NCBI GenBank assembly: GCA_033557685.1
Contig: JAWQRN010000038.1
Coordinates: 1 to 47,596 of the forward strand
Direction of reading: 5' to 3'
DNA: 47,596 bases
Source of the DNA: Sperchopsis tessellata
Taxonomy: Eukaryota; Arthropoda; Insecta; Coleoptera; Hydrophilidae
Shown: positions 23,481 through 34,789 of the stretch, piece by piece
Position numbering within the stretch: position 1 is the first letter of the stretch
Layout: every line of letters begins with the position of its first letter
Position numbers and translations under genes: made by a program
Notes under the pieces: model-generated
The model's database searches: none
What the model saw: only the letters and a program-made list of their open reading frames with translations
Told to the model about the DNA's origin: nothing

Positions 23481-24175
23481 CATCAAGGCGAAAATCCAAT
23501 GATAAGTGAAGCAAATAATTTAGAAATTGTTTAAGAGTTATGTTGGTGAGAATGACGCAAAAAGACGTCCCTCATTCAGTAATTGACGACAAATAATGAT
23601 GACGATGAGATTTATAGAATTTTTATTCGATAAATGACAAAAGATAAATGAAATCTAAAAACATTTTAAATACAATTGATGGGGCATTTGTTGCACAAAC
23701 GACATCAAAGATATCAGAACAAATATTGGAGTTCCTGTCAACCGGAATCAGTCATCTGCTATGTAAAGAATGATAATTTATAAATTTTCCATTGTTTCAG
23801 AAATTAATTTGGAACAGATAAACAATGAAACATAAATTATGCAACGTTTGTTTTGTTTGGACAGTGTCAAAGCGCAAAAATATGTCATTCTTTCTCTATC
23901 CCGGCTTTTCTCTCATCTCAAAAATGAAATAAAATTTTCTAATAAAAATTCTGAAGCACATGTGTTTAAAGGGAAGGTTCATATATAGACGTATGATGGA
24001 TGAACTGAACAGTAGAAAACCGCCCCGTCCTATCGACAGCATTCTTTATAGGGAATCCATCATAACTAGACAGCGTTTTAATATACAATCCGAAAATTCA
24101 AAAAAAGAAATGCATGGAAAATGTTACATATTAGATTAATATATTTTATACTTAGCATTTGGCGTGGGTAGGTCG

Positions 24176-24176
<1 letters not shown>
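23481..24176. other. AT-rich DNA, no gene recognised
   Basis: A patch at 23980-24075 carries a short inverted pair, atgatggat and atccatcat, about 50 bases apart, possibly the remains of a small transposon. Nothing else was recognised. Confidence 0.4.

Positions 24177-24227
<51 letters not shown>
24177..24227. repeat. TA dinucleotide microsatellite
   Basis: About 25 uninterrupted TA units. It forces a run of alternating Ile and Tyr in one reading frame, which makes the spurious 110-codon frame on minus at 24078-24410. Confidence 0.95.
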
Positions 24228-24229
<2 letters not shown>

Positions 24230-24964
24230 AGGTCATGGGGGAGACAAAAACAAAAAAATACATTAAAATGAAATGAAGTGACAAATTGAATTCCCTATTT
24301 TTCGGCATTTCGTGTATTCCCATACATTTCTGATCCTGGGAATTCGATACCAAAAATTTGGAGGGATATAATGTAAAGCCTGCCCGGATATGGTTTGTTT
24401 TTGGTCTCAAATAGATCAGTTGGATTCAGATCATTATTAATTTAGTTAACAGATGATTAGTTTTGGTTAACGCCATATATGTATGTACTGAATTTCATAA
24501 CATCTAGCTTTAGATTATGGCGGGCATTATTTATTGCACAATCCATTCTCATGTGAAAATGTATATTTTAGAGACATGTTTAAATGGGCTGGTAGTAATT
24601 ATTCAATAATGTGGAAGCTGCAGAATTTAATAAACATTTTACATCTCATTTACGTTGGCAGTATATGCTTTCTAGATATCATTTTATAATATACAGTTTT
24701 GTAGCCTAAAATATAAACAGTTTTATGATAATTTCATCAGTGAATGAATAGGTGTATAGTATTAATACAGATTTTTTTCTAAATTTGTTGTGACAACTGT
24801 GGTGATCTGCTTTCTCTACTACACAGCTATTTACTGGTGAAATTATTACGAAATATAAGGGGATATTAGCTAAGCAATTGTTTCTCCTAACATTTCCGCA
24901 CACTCGGAAGCTAAAAAATCCTATATTATAAGATGTAATTCACCACAAATAATATTTCTTAGAT

Positions 24965-25055
24965 TTTATAGTAATATATGAATGTTGTTTCCACCCGGAA
25001 ACAACATTCATACAGATACTAACGGTGGAAGTCTATTACATTTATAGTAATATAT
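24965..25055. repeat. Perfect 16-bp hairpin flanked by 15-bp direct repeats
   Basis: Arms at 24977-24992 and 24997-25012 are perfect reverse complements around the loop ACCC. The direct repeat tttatagtaatatat occurs at 24965-24979, overlapping the left arm, and at 25041-25055. No coding content. Confidence 0.85.
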
Positions 25056-25159
25056 TTAATTGAGTTTTAAACATCTTTATGAGTGGTGATGTACAATTTA
25101 CGGCAAGTTAGAGAAAAGACAGTCAGCAGAGGCATCTATTTAAATTTAACTAGTCATTG

Positions 25160-25526
25160 ACGCATTTATGAAACTATCATGCGAAAGTCTTTATTTCTAC
25201 AGTCTCCAGATAATTTAGGTGAAGGCGTTATTTGTGTAATATGATAATCGGCTACTTTAATTTTCTTTAGTAGGTGTCCCGTTTCCAAAAGCTGATATAC
25301 ATAGATTTGCTTATGAGGGTATGAGGGCAAACACATTAAATAAAAGTACGTGATAACCCACCCCCTCAAAGTCAAACTTTGCAGATCATCTTCTGGAAAC
25401 AGGCCACCAACTACAAAGGGTAAAATTAAAGGTTGTTATATTACACAAAAAACTTTCCTCTTAATCACTGGAGACCGTAGACATGAAAAAGACATCCCAA
25501 TAATAGTATTCACAGGTGCTTTTATT
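25160..25526. repeat. Long diverged inverted repeat (about 160-bp arms)
   Basis: The left arm (about 25160-25320) read on minus aligns with the right arm (about 25368-25526) read on plus. Shared stretches include ggaaac-gg-cacc, aaaattaaag, tattacacaa, tggaga-cgtag and aaagac. Both arms translate in part to similar peptides: minus YHITQ and KLSGDCRNKDF, plus CYITQ and LITGDRRHEKDI. This suggests two head-to-head copies of one old, perhaps protein-coding, repeat. The family is not recognised. Confidence 0.7.
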
Positions 25527-25902
25527 ACACATTCGATTTATATAGGTCTCTCACTACCACGTATTTCCATATAGTACCAACTGGGGATGTAAAAACTCGT
25601 CAAACAAAATATGAAGATGTATCGAAGAACGAAACTAGTTAACTCTGTAAATTATCTATAAAACTAAATAAAGTAGAGTATTTACCTCCTTACTATGAAG
25701 AAATTGCGGGTTTGATACGTTAGTGACATGAAAATAATGCCCTATATTTTCTAAAAACTAATAGTATGTATGAAATATTGGCAAATCAGAAACAATAATA
25801 TTTATGAAATTAACATACTATAAATAATTACATTGGGATAATGATGACACACGACAATCCAGTAGTAAACACAAAAATTGCTTGAACAATTGTTTCATTA
25901 TT

Positions 25903-25940
25903 GGTACACTAGTTTCAAGGCTTTTCGCCTCATCCTCAGG
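25903..25940 (-). other. Hammerhead-like structured motif, copy D
   Basis: On minus: CTGAGGA, T, stem GAGGC, loop gaaaa, stem GCCTT, GAAACTAGTG. The CTGANGA core is exact, and stem II pairs over five positions including one G-T. AC-ta-GT could form stem III, but the following base is G, which would block hammerhead cleavage, and no stem I pairing is seen. It is therefore probably inactive. Confidence 0.5.
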
Positions 25941-25949
25941 ATGGTCTCG

Positions 25950-27486
25950 ATTAAAAGTAAAACAATAAAGACGTTATTTATGTTTATTAAATTCATATTT
26001 GGCTTAGCGTTTTTCATTTCGAGCTATAAATCTCTGCGGAGCTGTGCCATAGCTGCACAGATAATGAATATATAAATATAAAAACATTAAATACAGAAAG
26101 AACATTAAGTTTAAAATCAAAATGTAAAACGCGCGTCATAAAAACGTCAGCACGTTTTGCTAGTTACGCTGAAAATACAGCAGCGAATGGGGCAGATTTC
26201 ATCTGATACAATCTAGACAACCAATAAACTCGGGATGACCATTTTAATGTTTATCAAAATTTAACAATGTCGATGCAAGTTATCATATAAAATGTAGTGT
26301 TGTGAGCACCCTATTTCGATCGCAAAGTGAGGTTATGTGTAGGTGACTGTTTGTGTATATCACGTTGCTGTGTATTGTGTAAGTGGGCGTGATACAATGT
26401 GTTGTAAAATGTTCGCTAAATAATGTCATATCGTAAACAAGTACATATAACACGGTTTTCTAAAACACCTTACTAGCACTGCTCTAAAATTTAAGTGCCG
26501 AAGATTTACGCTTTTATACGCTCATAGCACTCATACTATATGTTACTATAAACTACACACCAATACTAAAAACTGCTATGTCACACTGAATTTATAATTC
26601 ATATGAAAAATCTCTAGTTAAACTGCTCTATCGCCAAAATATTACATAAATATCTAAGTTATTACCTATGTTCTGTTAAATTGTCAGTTACAGTCTCTAA
26701 GAACCTAGTGTTCTACAGCTAAACATATCTACGCCACTATTCTATAAACTAGTCTTTGGTAAAGTTGTTACATTTGATTTACACATAGTTCAAAATTTCT
26801 GACGCGTAGCAAATATTATCTATGGCGTCATTTTTTTGCGATGTTATTTGCTACGCCACTACCTACAGTTGTTATTGTTATTTTTTTACTAAGGCTGTCT
26901 ACAGTTTTTCTACACTCAATCGAAGGAAGGTACTTCAGGATGTACTTAACTATAATATTATATTATAATATGTTTTTCATGAATACTCAAATTTGAAATT
27001 TAAATTCATAAACTATCTTCAGTCATCTTACATATTCTTATAGGCTCCTTTAATCTGGTAAAAGCTATTAGTTCTTCATGTAGGGTGATGTTACCTAATA
27101 TATACCTTATATAATCTGTAATGTTGCTCTTGGTTCCGTGCAAAGGCACACTTAAAGATAAAGTGCTGCTCTCACTTTAAATTGGTATAAAGCCAAACAA
27201 ATTCTAGCCTTGAAGTCAGATGTCAATACAAAATCATTGATGAATATGTCGTACAAAATTGAAAATAATAAAAGAAAACTATAATAAATATCTCAGAAAC
27301 ATTGAGAACTCTAAAATATAAACTCGTGAATAATAGCACAGTAACGTAATAAGGAAATATCTTTATCAGAGTCAGAAAGAATAATTGAAAACAGCCAAGC
27401 TCGGAATAACCAAATGAGACCGAATTACTAACACCATCATACGACAAATAACTTGGGTAAATGACGTCATCGAACACTAATTTTAA
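25950..27486. other. AT-rich DNA with a 12-bp inverted pair
   Basis: Perfect 12-base inverted arms gcgtagcaaata (26804-26815) and tatttgctacgc (26845-26856) enclose 29 bases. The words ctacgccacta recur at about 26731 and 26851. A less AT-rich patch at 26120-26400 is unexplained. No gene was recognised. Confidence 0.45.
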
Positions 27487-27690
27487 ATGGAGATGGGTAG
27501 GTCATTTGGCAAGAAAGTCGCATATGGAAAAAAAGACAGAATTGAAATCAAGAGAAGACAAATGGAGCATGGGCAGCTCATCGACCTGTTAGACGACATA
27601 AAATGAAGCGCCGGAAACTGGAGAAGGAAAGCACACAGCCCAAGAGAATGGAGAAGGCCTACGTCCAGCAGTGGACTCTTGTAGGTTTTA
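27487..27690 (+). pseudogene. RTE-type LINE, extreme C terminus of ORF (dead)
   Basis: Begins WRWVGHLARKS, the hallmark W-W-GH-AR segment, and ends with EWRRPTSSS/EKAYVQQWTLVGF text depending on frame; AYVQQWT is the typical last block of these ORFs. Between them LIDLLDDIK and SAGNWRRKAHSPREWRR correspond to RWTDDIKR-AGNW-R-AQ-R-EWR. A stop follows DIK and frames change, so it is non-functional. Confidence 0.8.
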
Positions 27691-30681
27691 GAAATGTGGT
27701 TCTATAGAATAAATCTTATGAAATCTTAAGTAGTAAGAAATACAGTCACGACTCTCATCAAAACACAAAAGGCATAATTTTTAGAAGTGTTAAATACTCT
27801 CTCCTTTAACTTGTAGTCCACGGAAAGACGTCGAAGTATTGGTAGTAGTAGGTTTTATTTAGCTCAGAAACTTTAGAATGCCGAAATACATAAGATGCAG
27901 ATACTATAACGATCAAGACAAAGAGAGGTATTTCAATGGATGATTACCAACTGCTTTTGAGGATAAACACTCGAATAAACAGATAATTTAATGAGATAGC
28001 TAGTGCTTAAAACTTTATTAATGAATAGTAGTACAAAAGACTTAAGTACTCAAAGAAGAACAAACCAATGTAAAACAAATTATTTTACTATTTTAAATAA
28101 AATAGACAAATTCATTTGATATTTAATAGGAATGTATTTCGAAAGAGTCATTGATAAAACAACATTTCAATCACTTTAAGTTAACCTCCGGAAAAACAAT
28201 ATTATATATTACATAATGTACTAATTTTGTATATTATAACAAAAGACATTTTATATTCAGAAAAGTATCTCTGTTAATACGAATTCTTTTAGAACATTAT
28301 TTTTTAAACAAATGTTAGGGTAAAACCTTGGCACTTGAGGTGTAATAATTGTAAAATTACAAAAATAGCTTCAGTTTAATGTTTTAAAAGTAATAGGTTG
28401 CCATTAAAATCCTCGTGATTAAGTGTAAGCTATTTAAACACCATGTTAATTATACTGAAACACGATTTCTTTGTGAACTTCCGAGATAATTTGGTTGATA
28501 ACGCTATCTATGATAATCGTAACAATTTGTAAATGACTGAACATTTTGACACATTGATTTGAATATTAAAGTGGATTAAACACTGTTTTGTTAAAGATAC
28601 TGCCAAGGGTATAATCATTCTGAATTGAGAATACGCAATACTACTACTATTATGGTAATATAAAAATGTTCGTGCGCAATCATCATATATCCATTGCCAA
28701 TGGCAAAAAAGTATTATAAACTAATACGATCCAATGTTATTTTAGCAATAGGTAACATGCGACATTAAACTTTAAATGTTTCCCTTTTTGAATATTACAG
28801 ACTATGTATATATTTTATATACAATAAAAGCCATAAACTAGATTAGCGAATTCGAATAAAGAATCCTTAAATTTGGGGAATAGCAAACAACATACGGATA
28901 CATCGAGAAGGTTTTATAGATTAAAAATATTTGGTTAGACACTGCATAGTGGAGCAAGTTGTCTCGAAACCTGCCAAAATGGTAGGGTCCTTTTGTAAAG
29001 TTACAGAAAATTTAGACATGCTCTGGATGATTACATTATATTGAAGTCGCAAAACGACAAGGAAGTTATCACTAAGTCAAGGTAAGAACCTTGAAATAGT
29101 GAAAATCACCATATGTGAATAAGTCAAAAACAAAAGTTATAGAGTACACAGTTAAAAGGAGATATCTTTGTGTATAAGTGTATGCATGAGTATTTGGTTG
29201 AAGATAATTTAAAAGGTTTACAAACGGTTTCACCAAGAAAGGGAGTACATAAACAAATTAAACCCAGGAAAAGTAAAAATCAACTTAAGGGTAAAATTAT
29301 TTTGAGTGTTTCCTATCTAAAGTTTGATTATCCAAAATAATTATATGTTAATAGATAAATTGTATAGAAAGATTGGTGACGATATGTCTCATTTCATGGA
29401 GACAGCTTTTCTGAAATCAGTTATCATATTTAGGAAACGAAAATTCGTGAAGACAAAGCGATATTACAAAAATTATATTTGACATATTTAACGCTTAACG
29501 CTTTTTGAGGCATGTACCTGTGTGACCAATATTTGATACATTACGCTTTCTTTAAGGTAGTTTGTAAAAGACTGAGGTAGAATTTATAAACAGAAGGGGA
29601 GTTTCGAAGGATCTGAAAACACTTCTTAAAAAGGGCATATTTTCTATCAGAAAAGTGAAAAATGCAGTTGTTTAAAAGATGTTTGAGTGGAGAAATCATT
29701 ATTTAATGTAGAGAGAAGCTACAATAGTTCATATTTTGAGATATGTCGATGAGATCAAACTCTAATTCAGGAAGTTCATGTATCGGGAACAAAAGTGTAT
29801 AAAGAAGGGCTTGCGAGTACGCGTTTTTTACTAAGGTATTTATTAGATAGACTTATTTTTTTTCTTTAATAATGATGACAGAAATGTATAATTCTTCCTT
29901 TCCTCCAGAGAATTCTGTTCATTTTTGGCGAAAGGGGTGATTGGAATTAAAAGTAAAATGTTGACCAAAACATTTTTGATACTATCAGTTTTGATTCTCT
30001 TTTACTATAAAAGTGTCTTAGATTAGCTGGATATACACAGTTTGCAGATTACCTCGTATTTGTTAATTTGAGTTCAAGTTTAATATAATTATAAAACGAA
30101 ATAAGGCCAAGGTTTATTGACACTCATTAGTTAGACGAAAGTCACTGCCAAAATGCCAGCGTCATACAATAAATATACAGAGTAAGTAAAGAAATCAAAT
30201 GATGTAGCGTTAACACTCTATTGCAGCTATATTTTGGTGTAAATTTCGACTGAGATATATTTTAAAACTTGCAGTCAAGGTTCACCAGTGACAGACAGGA
30301 GAAAAAACATTTGTTGTCGGCCTAAGACAGTAGTTGTCTCTGAGGTGTCAACACTTCGTGTATATTAGCACTCATCCATCAAAGATACTCCTGCCAAACC
30401 TCATTTACATTATTCAAATATACTGAGCTAATAAGACGATTATCTCTTATGAAATAGAGGATTAAGTATCGACTGTTAATAAGGTTTATACTTCAAAGTA
30501 ATTCTTCATAGTAATTAGTTGTGCAAACTTGATTTTTAAAAAGACAAGAATAGATTGTTTACGGTATTTAAATTTCTTTTGTCAAATATAAGATATTAGT
30601 ACAATTTTTTATTTCATTATTGTTATAGTATTGTAATCCTGAATGTACCTTCTCTAAGATTCTCTAAGTTATTAACATCGA
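27691..30681. other. AT-rich DNA, no feature recognised
   Basis: About 3 kb scanned on both strands without a recognisable protein, RNA gene or repeat. Confidence 0.45.
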
Positions 30682-31160
30682 TTAGTTAAGAAATTCTATG
30701 AACAAATTATTATCACATGACTGTCTATTTAGTGGACTAATAATTACTCGCCCCTCATATAATGCAGAAAGGAATGTCCAACATGGCGTCCGCTTCATGG
30801 TAGTAACGTGATTTTTTGGTAGTCTTTGTTTTTTATGCACACACTGACACTGTACAACTATATTGCTACATTTCAACTCACCACAAATGGGTAAAATAAG
30901 ATAGGGGAGTCGCAGTACCTGTATACATATGTATATCATTTCAGTTTTCGCCTGGCGAGCCACCACGTACGGTTTGCTCTACTAAAGATGTAGAATTTGC
31001 ACCTGAACTTACCAGGTCTAAAGAAAAAGCGCGAACGTCAGCATACAGAACACATTTCCGACTGTTGGTGTATATAAATTTTATAGTTGAACCGGGAAGC
31101 GTGGAGTCCTGAATATTTATCGGGAACACCGAGGAAAAGTGGATACTAAAATCAATATTT
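30682..31160 (-). other. Unexplained less AT-rich block with open frames on minus
   Basis: Two overlapping open frames (94 and 62 codons) run on minus. Neither has a recognised motif. A consensus donor GTAAGT lies on minus at 31013-31008, after text reading YADVRAFSLDL. No matching acceptor and no phase support were found, so this is not called a gene. It could be an old repeat or an untranslated exon. Confidence 0.25.
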
Positions 31161-31483
31161 TATTGATATAAATGCTTGTAAAATTTCTTAGATATGATCG
31201 GAAGAAAACGCGATCGTTTTATTGCTTCCAATGTTTCCATTATTTTTTCAAAGAGGAAAATTATTGCTCAAGTTCTAGTCTGTACGCATTTTTTATTTAT
31301 TTATATGTACGTTTCCACCATAGCAAATACCGACTACTGCGATATATTTCTTGCAGCAGTATGGAATCTATGAAAGATCGAATTGAAATCTTAATCAAAG
31401 ACGTGTATCAATACATTCGTGGGTTGTAAATACATAACCTAATTCATAACACATTTTAATTATAAAAATAATTCAAAATTTAT
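31161..31483. other. AT-rich DNA, no feature recognised
   Basis: An 85-codon plus-strand frame (31172-31429) has no recognised motif and is treated as chance. Confidence 0.4.
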
Positions 31484-31626
31484 TTAGGTGATCAAGCTAG
31501 TAAGCATTGGGTATCGAGTTCGAAGCCCAGTGGTGGCCGGCTTTTTGTGATTAGAAAAAATTATGTGATGCTATTGTAAGTAAATCAACACCACGTGCAC
31601 GTAAAATAACCCAATTCCAGTTGGAT
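31484..31626 (+). repeat. Possible tRNA-derived SINE fragment
   Basis: The segment cgagttcgaagcccagtggt contains GTTCGAAGC, which fits the RNA polymerase III B-box pattern GWTCRANNC. A weak A-box-like tagtaagcattggg lies upstream, closer than usual. A more GC-rich tail (caacaccacgtgcacgtaaa) follows. No poly(A) tail or target duplication was seen. Confidence 0.35.
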
Positions 31627-32239
31627 CGCAGGTTTCCATATGAGCGAAAATTGTGTGACGGTACATTAATGATACAAATAGTAAGGCCATATATAAACAA
31701 TACCAGAAAACCCGAAACAGTTGCATATATTGAAATGTACATCTGTAACATTAATGCTGCATTGAAAGAAATTTTGCAATGTATTTTACAATTAAATGCG
31801 CTCATAATTTTAACTAGAGTACTAAAATAAAATTATTAAAATTTAGATATATATTAAAAGTTCAGAGACTTGGCTAGATTAATTTCCTTCCATAACACCT
31901 TTTATGGAAAGAGCCATTTACTTTTGCTTAAGCATTTGAAGTCGCTGTTGTACAATATTTGATAGGGATGCTGAGACAATTTGTTTATGAATAAATGAGT
32001 GAAAATGTAGATGGAAGTTACGTGGCAATAAAGGGTAATCTTATGTGTTCTGAATTAAATTATGAAAATCAAGTCCAAACCATTATTTATCAAACCCAAC
32101 AATAAGTAATCTGCCTCACATATATAAGCAGTGGATCCGCAATAGGAAAGGTACGTATAGCTAACTGCCCCAAGGGGTAGTCTGTGATGTTTTGACCTAT
32201 TTGAAATATGTACAGGTTTGCAGGAAAGAATGCTGCGGA
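31627..32239. other. AT-rich DNA, no feature recognised
   Basis: No gene or repeat was recognised. Confidence 0.45.
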
Positions 32240-32430
32240 AGCAGTCTGCAATATTTACATCTAATAACGCGGTGTGGGAGGATTTCTATTTTGTGCGTCG
32301 GTGGTGACACTCGATAAATATTTAAAATTTAATTAACCCTGCCGATGCGCTCAGAAACACTTGCGAATTTCGTTAATGGAGGCGGCTGTAAATTTATTAA
32401 TTAATGAGCTTTCAGTCAACTTGCATCCTC
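32240..32430. promoter_or_regulatory. Balanced-composition island, candidate regulatory element
   Basis: About 190 bases with balanced composition in AT-rich surroundings. It has clustered homeodomain-type cores: aatttaattaa at 32328, cgttaatgg at 32373 and tattaattaatgag at 32395. There is no open frame or recognised repeat. The regulatory label is inferred from composition and motif clustering only. Confidence 0.3.
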
Positions 32431-33698
32431 TCTATTGAAACCTTCAATAAAGGAACTCTGGTTTGAATATATGCAATGGCGTAATTAGTAAAATGCACCT
32501 TGTGCTCTTAACATCAGAGATTCCATGTAAAGGTGTTTTCATTAATTACAAGCTGTGATCATTTTAAAAAAAATACGGTATACACCATACATTGATATCT
32601 AACCATGCAGACATTATCTTAAATATTATTTGGAAGGCGTATTTTTATGAAAAAAAATATTATAAAATATGTAAGTCTATTAGTACCTAAATTGTGTGCT
32701 TAATATTACAAAATTAACCTTGAATATCGCACCGTCATTCAATTCCTTACAAAAGAGGGCATTTTGTTCAAAAGCATTCATTAGTTAAGGGCTGCTTTGT
32801 ATGGGGAAGATGTATTATCTAGTTTTAAATGAGTCATTCGTCTACAATATATTGAAGGGGTAGACAACCGAATCAAGGTGAACCAAAATTTGGGCGGCCT
32901 TTCGTGGCCTGAGCTAAAGTAAATCGGAGACAAGTTGGTCAACTGGTACTGCGATCGGCGTCTAAAAATTTGGGTACGAAAACCATGAGCAAACAAACGA
33001 AATTCTTAAATTAAGTATTTTTAATTAAAACAGTATCAAGGAACTACCAGTTTCAAAAGAATAGAAAACTTTTAGGGCTACAGGAATTGATATTTTTGAA
33101 GTAAACTGCTAGTTGCAAAACAACGCACAAGTTTAAAAATTACATCGAGTACCTTCACCAGAAACATCAGTTTATGGAAAGCATTTCTAACTGACGAAAA
33201 AGGGAAGACCCATGTAAACTAAATATTGTTGCCTAGTAATAACATGGTCTTACTCATTTTGATGAAACTTCTTTAGGCTGAGAGATTTTTTATGCTGAAT
33301 TGTCAAAGGCCTTTTCTTTCAGGAAATAATGCTCAACAATGATCATTTTGTATTTGTTACTTATTGGTAAACATCAACACTCTTACAATTTATAACTGTG
33401 TAAGAAACGGAAAACTAACGTTTTGACATATGCAGTAAATTCTGAATATCATTGGCATAATTTCCAGGTCAATATTTAGTATTCATTATATCAAAAACGA
33501 AAACATGTCTGTGTTCTCCTTGGCAAAGTTATTTGTTCAGTAGTAACTATTTGTTGTTTCTGTTACAGGAGGGAACTTTTCAGGAAAAATAAACTGGTGG
33601 TAAAAACTTTTTATATGATTCAGGAGTTATGTTTATCAAAGATTTAATACTATAAATACAGAATGAATATATTGTTGAGGAGTAGGACTGTTCCATAT
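32431..33698. other. Mostly AT-rich DNA, no gene recognised
   Basis: A small patch at 32850-32990 is more balanced, with an unrecognised 71-codon frame on minus. Nothing else stands out. Confidence 0.4.
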
Positions 33699-34102
33699 TA
33701 TACATACAAGGGTGAAATTCAAAAAAAGTTAAAAATTTCATCTACCGGCTAACTATTAATCGGCATTGTAAGTAAATGCAAATAAATAAACGTTTTTTGA
33801 GTTTGAATTTCTTCTTGCGTCTGTTTTCATTCTAGATGGTTTGCTTTTCCTGATTTTACTTGCCTGTATATTCCTTGTGATATATTTTATTTTAAATTTT
33901 TGTAGCTTGTCAGGTGTGTTATATACATTTCATTGTTTATTTGTTCATGTTTATTTATTTGTATCTACTAACGAAGCCGGTTTCTTTTATAGATTGTCCT
34001 GAGGATGCGTCGCGTTGACTCGAAACCAGTCGACGAAATTTATAATTCTATAATTTACAGAGAGTTGATGTTTTTTTCTGGAATTTCACCCTTGTATATA
34101 TA
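33699..34102. mobile_element. Non-autonomous element of about 400 bp with inverted ends
   Basis: The ends are inverted copies: acaagggtgaaattc at 33706-33720 and gaatttcacccttgt at 34081-34095. The pairing extends outward to 22 bases with one mismatch. The interior has no protein and holds the best-preserved hammerhead-like motif (33994-34036) near the right end. The flanking bases are AT-rich, so a target duplication cannot be told apart from chance. Confidence 0.65.
33994..34036 (+). other. Hammerhead-like structured motif, copy A
   Basis: Order: TTGTC, CTGAGGA (33999-34005), T, stem GCGTC with loop gcgtt and stem GACTC, GAAACCAGTC (34022-34031), GACGA. Stem II pairs except for one C-T mismatch. 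TTGTC and GACGA can pair over five positions with one wobble, as stem I would. AC-ca-GT could be a two-base-pair stem III, with C at the cleavage position. The similarity with the 42.0-kb copy continues about 65 bases downstream. Confidence 0.6.
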
Positions 34103-34789
34103 AATGAAGAAAGACTAGGGATAAACAACTGAAACTTTAAAATAAGAGGAGAATGATCTCATTGGTAACACAATTTATTTGTTTATTAGACAAACGAAAT
34201 TCTACAAATTATAAATAGCTGTGGGTCCATAAAGTTATAGCATTGAACTTATCGCATTGACAAAGACATATTTTTATTAAAACGCCCTAAAATGCAACTC
34301 AGAGAAATATACTTTCTTCTGGTTGCAAATATGCTGTTATACAAAGAAGTATAGGGTCATAGAAATTTGTTCTTATGAGGGTTTGGTCTAGTTGGAAAAA
34401 AAATTAAGTAACTGTATAGAGCACAGTTGATAGTATATAATTTTGACATGGTATTAAACCATTTCTATAATTTATCTTGTAGCGTTCTTGATAATCACTC
34501 TTCAAGAATTACATTTTAATAGTGCATGTCGAATTGAAAGAGTGCAACTAAAACTAATTGAACAGCTTTGGGCTGCAACATATAGACTGCTAGAGCAATT
34601 GGGGTCTAGTATTTTGCTCAGATTTCACCAGATGATTTCACCAAATAGACTTTTATCAACAGCAAGTAATATTCTGAACTGTAGAGTTCGACTAATTATA
34701 TTCATTTCCAATGTTCATTTTTATAGTCGTTCGACTGACTATTGATTGTTTCAATGCATAATGTTAAAATGCACTAATTGATTACTAGT
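34103..34789. other. AT-rich DNA, no gene recognised
   Basis: An 85-codon plus-strand frame at 34488-34745 has no recognisable domain and no splice or promoter support. Confidence 0.4.

Noticed and set aside
24078..24410. 110-codon minus frame, the second longest in the window
   Set aside because: Its length comes from the TA microsatellite, read as alternating Ile and Tyr. The rest has no domain.
28940..28985. Motif-like gtctcgaaacctgcc on plus
   Set aside because: The GAAAC block is not preceded by a core and pairing stem, so it is likely chance.
31484..31626. A functional tRNA gene
   Set aside because: A B-box-like word is present, but no cloverleaf could be drawn and the A-box spacing is too short. 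A SINE scrap is the most that can be said.
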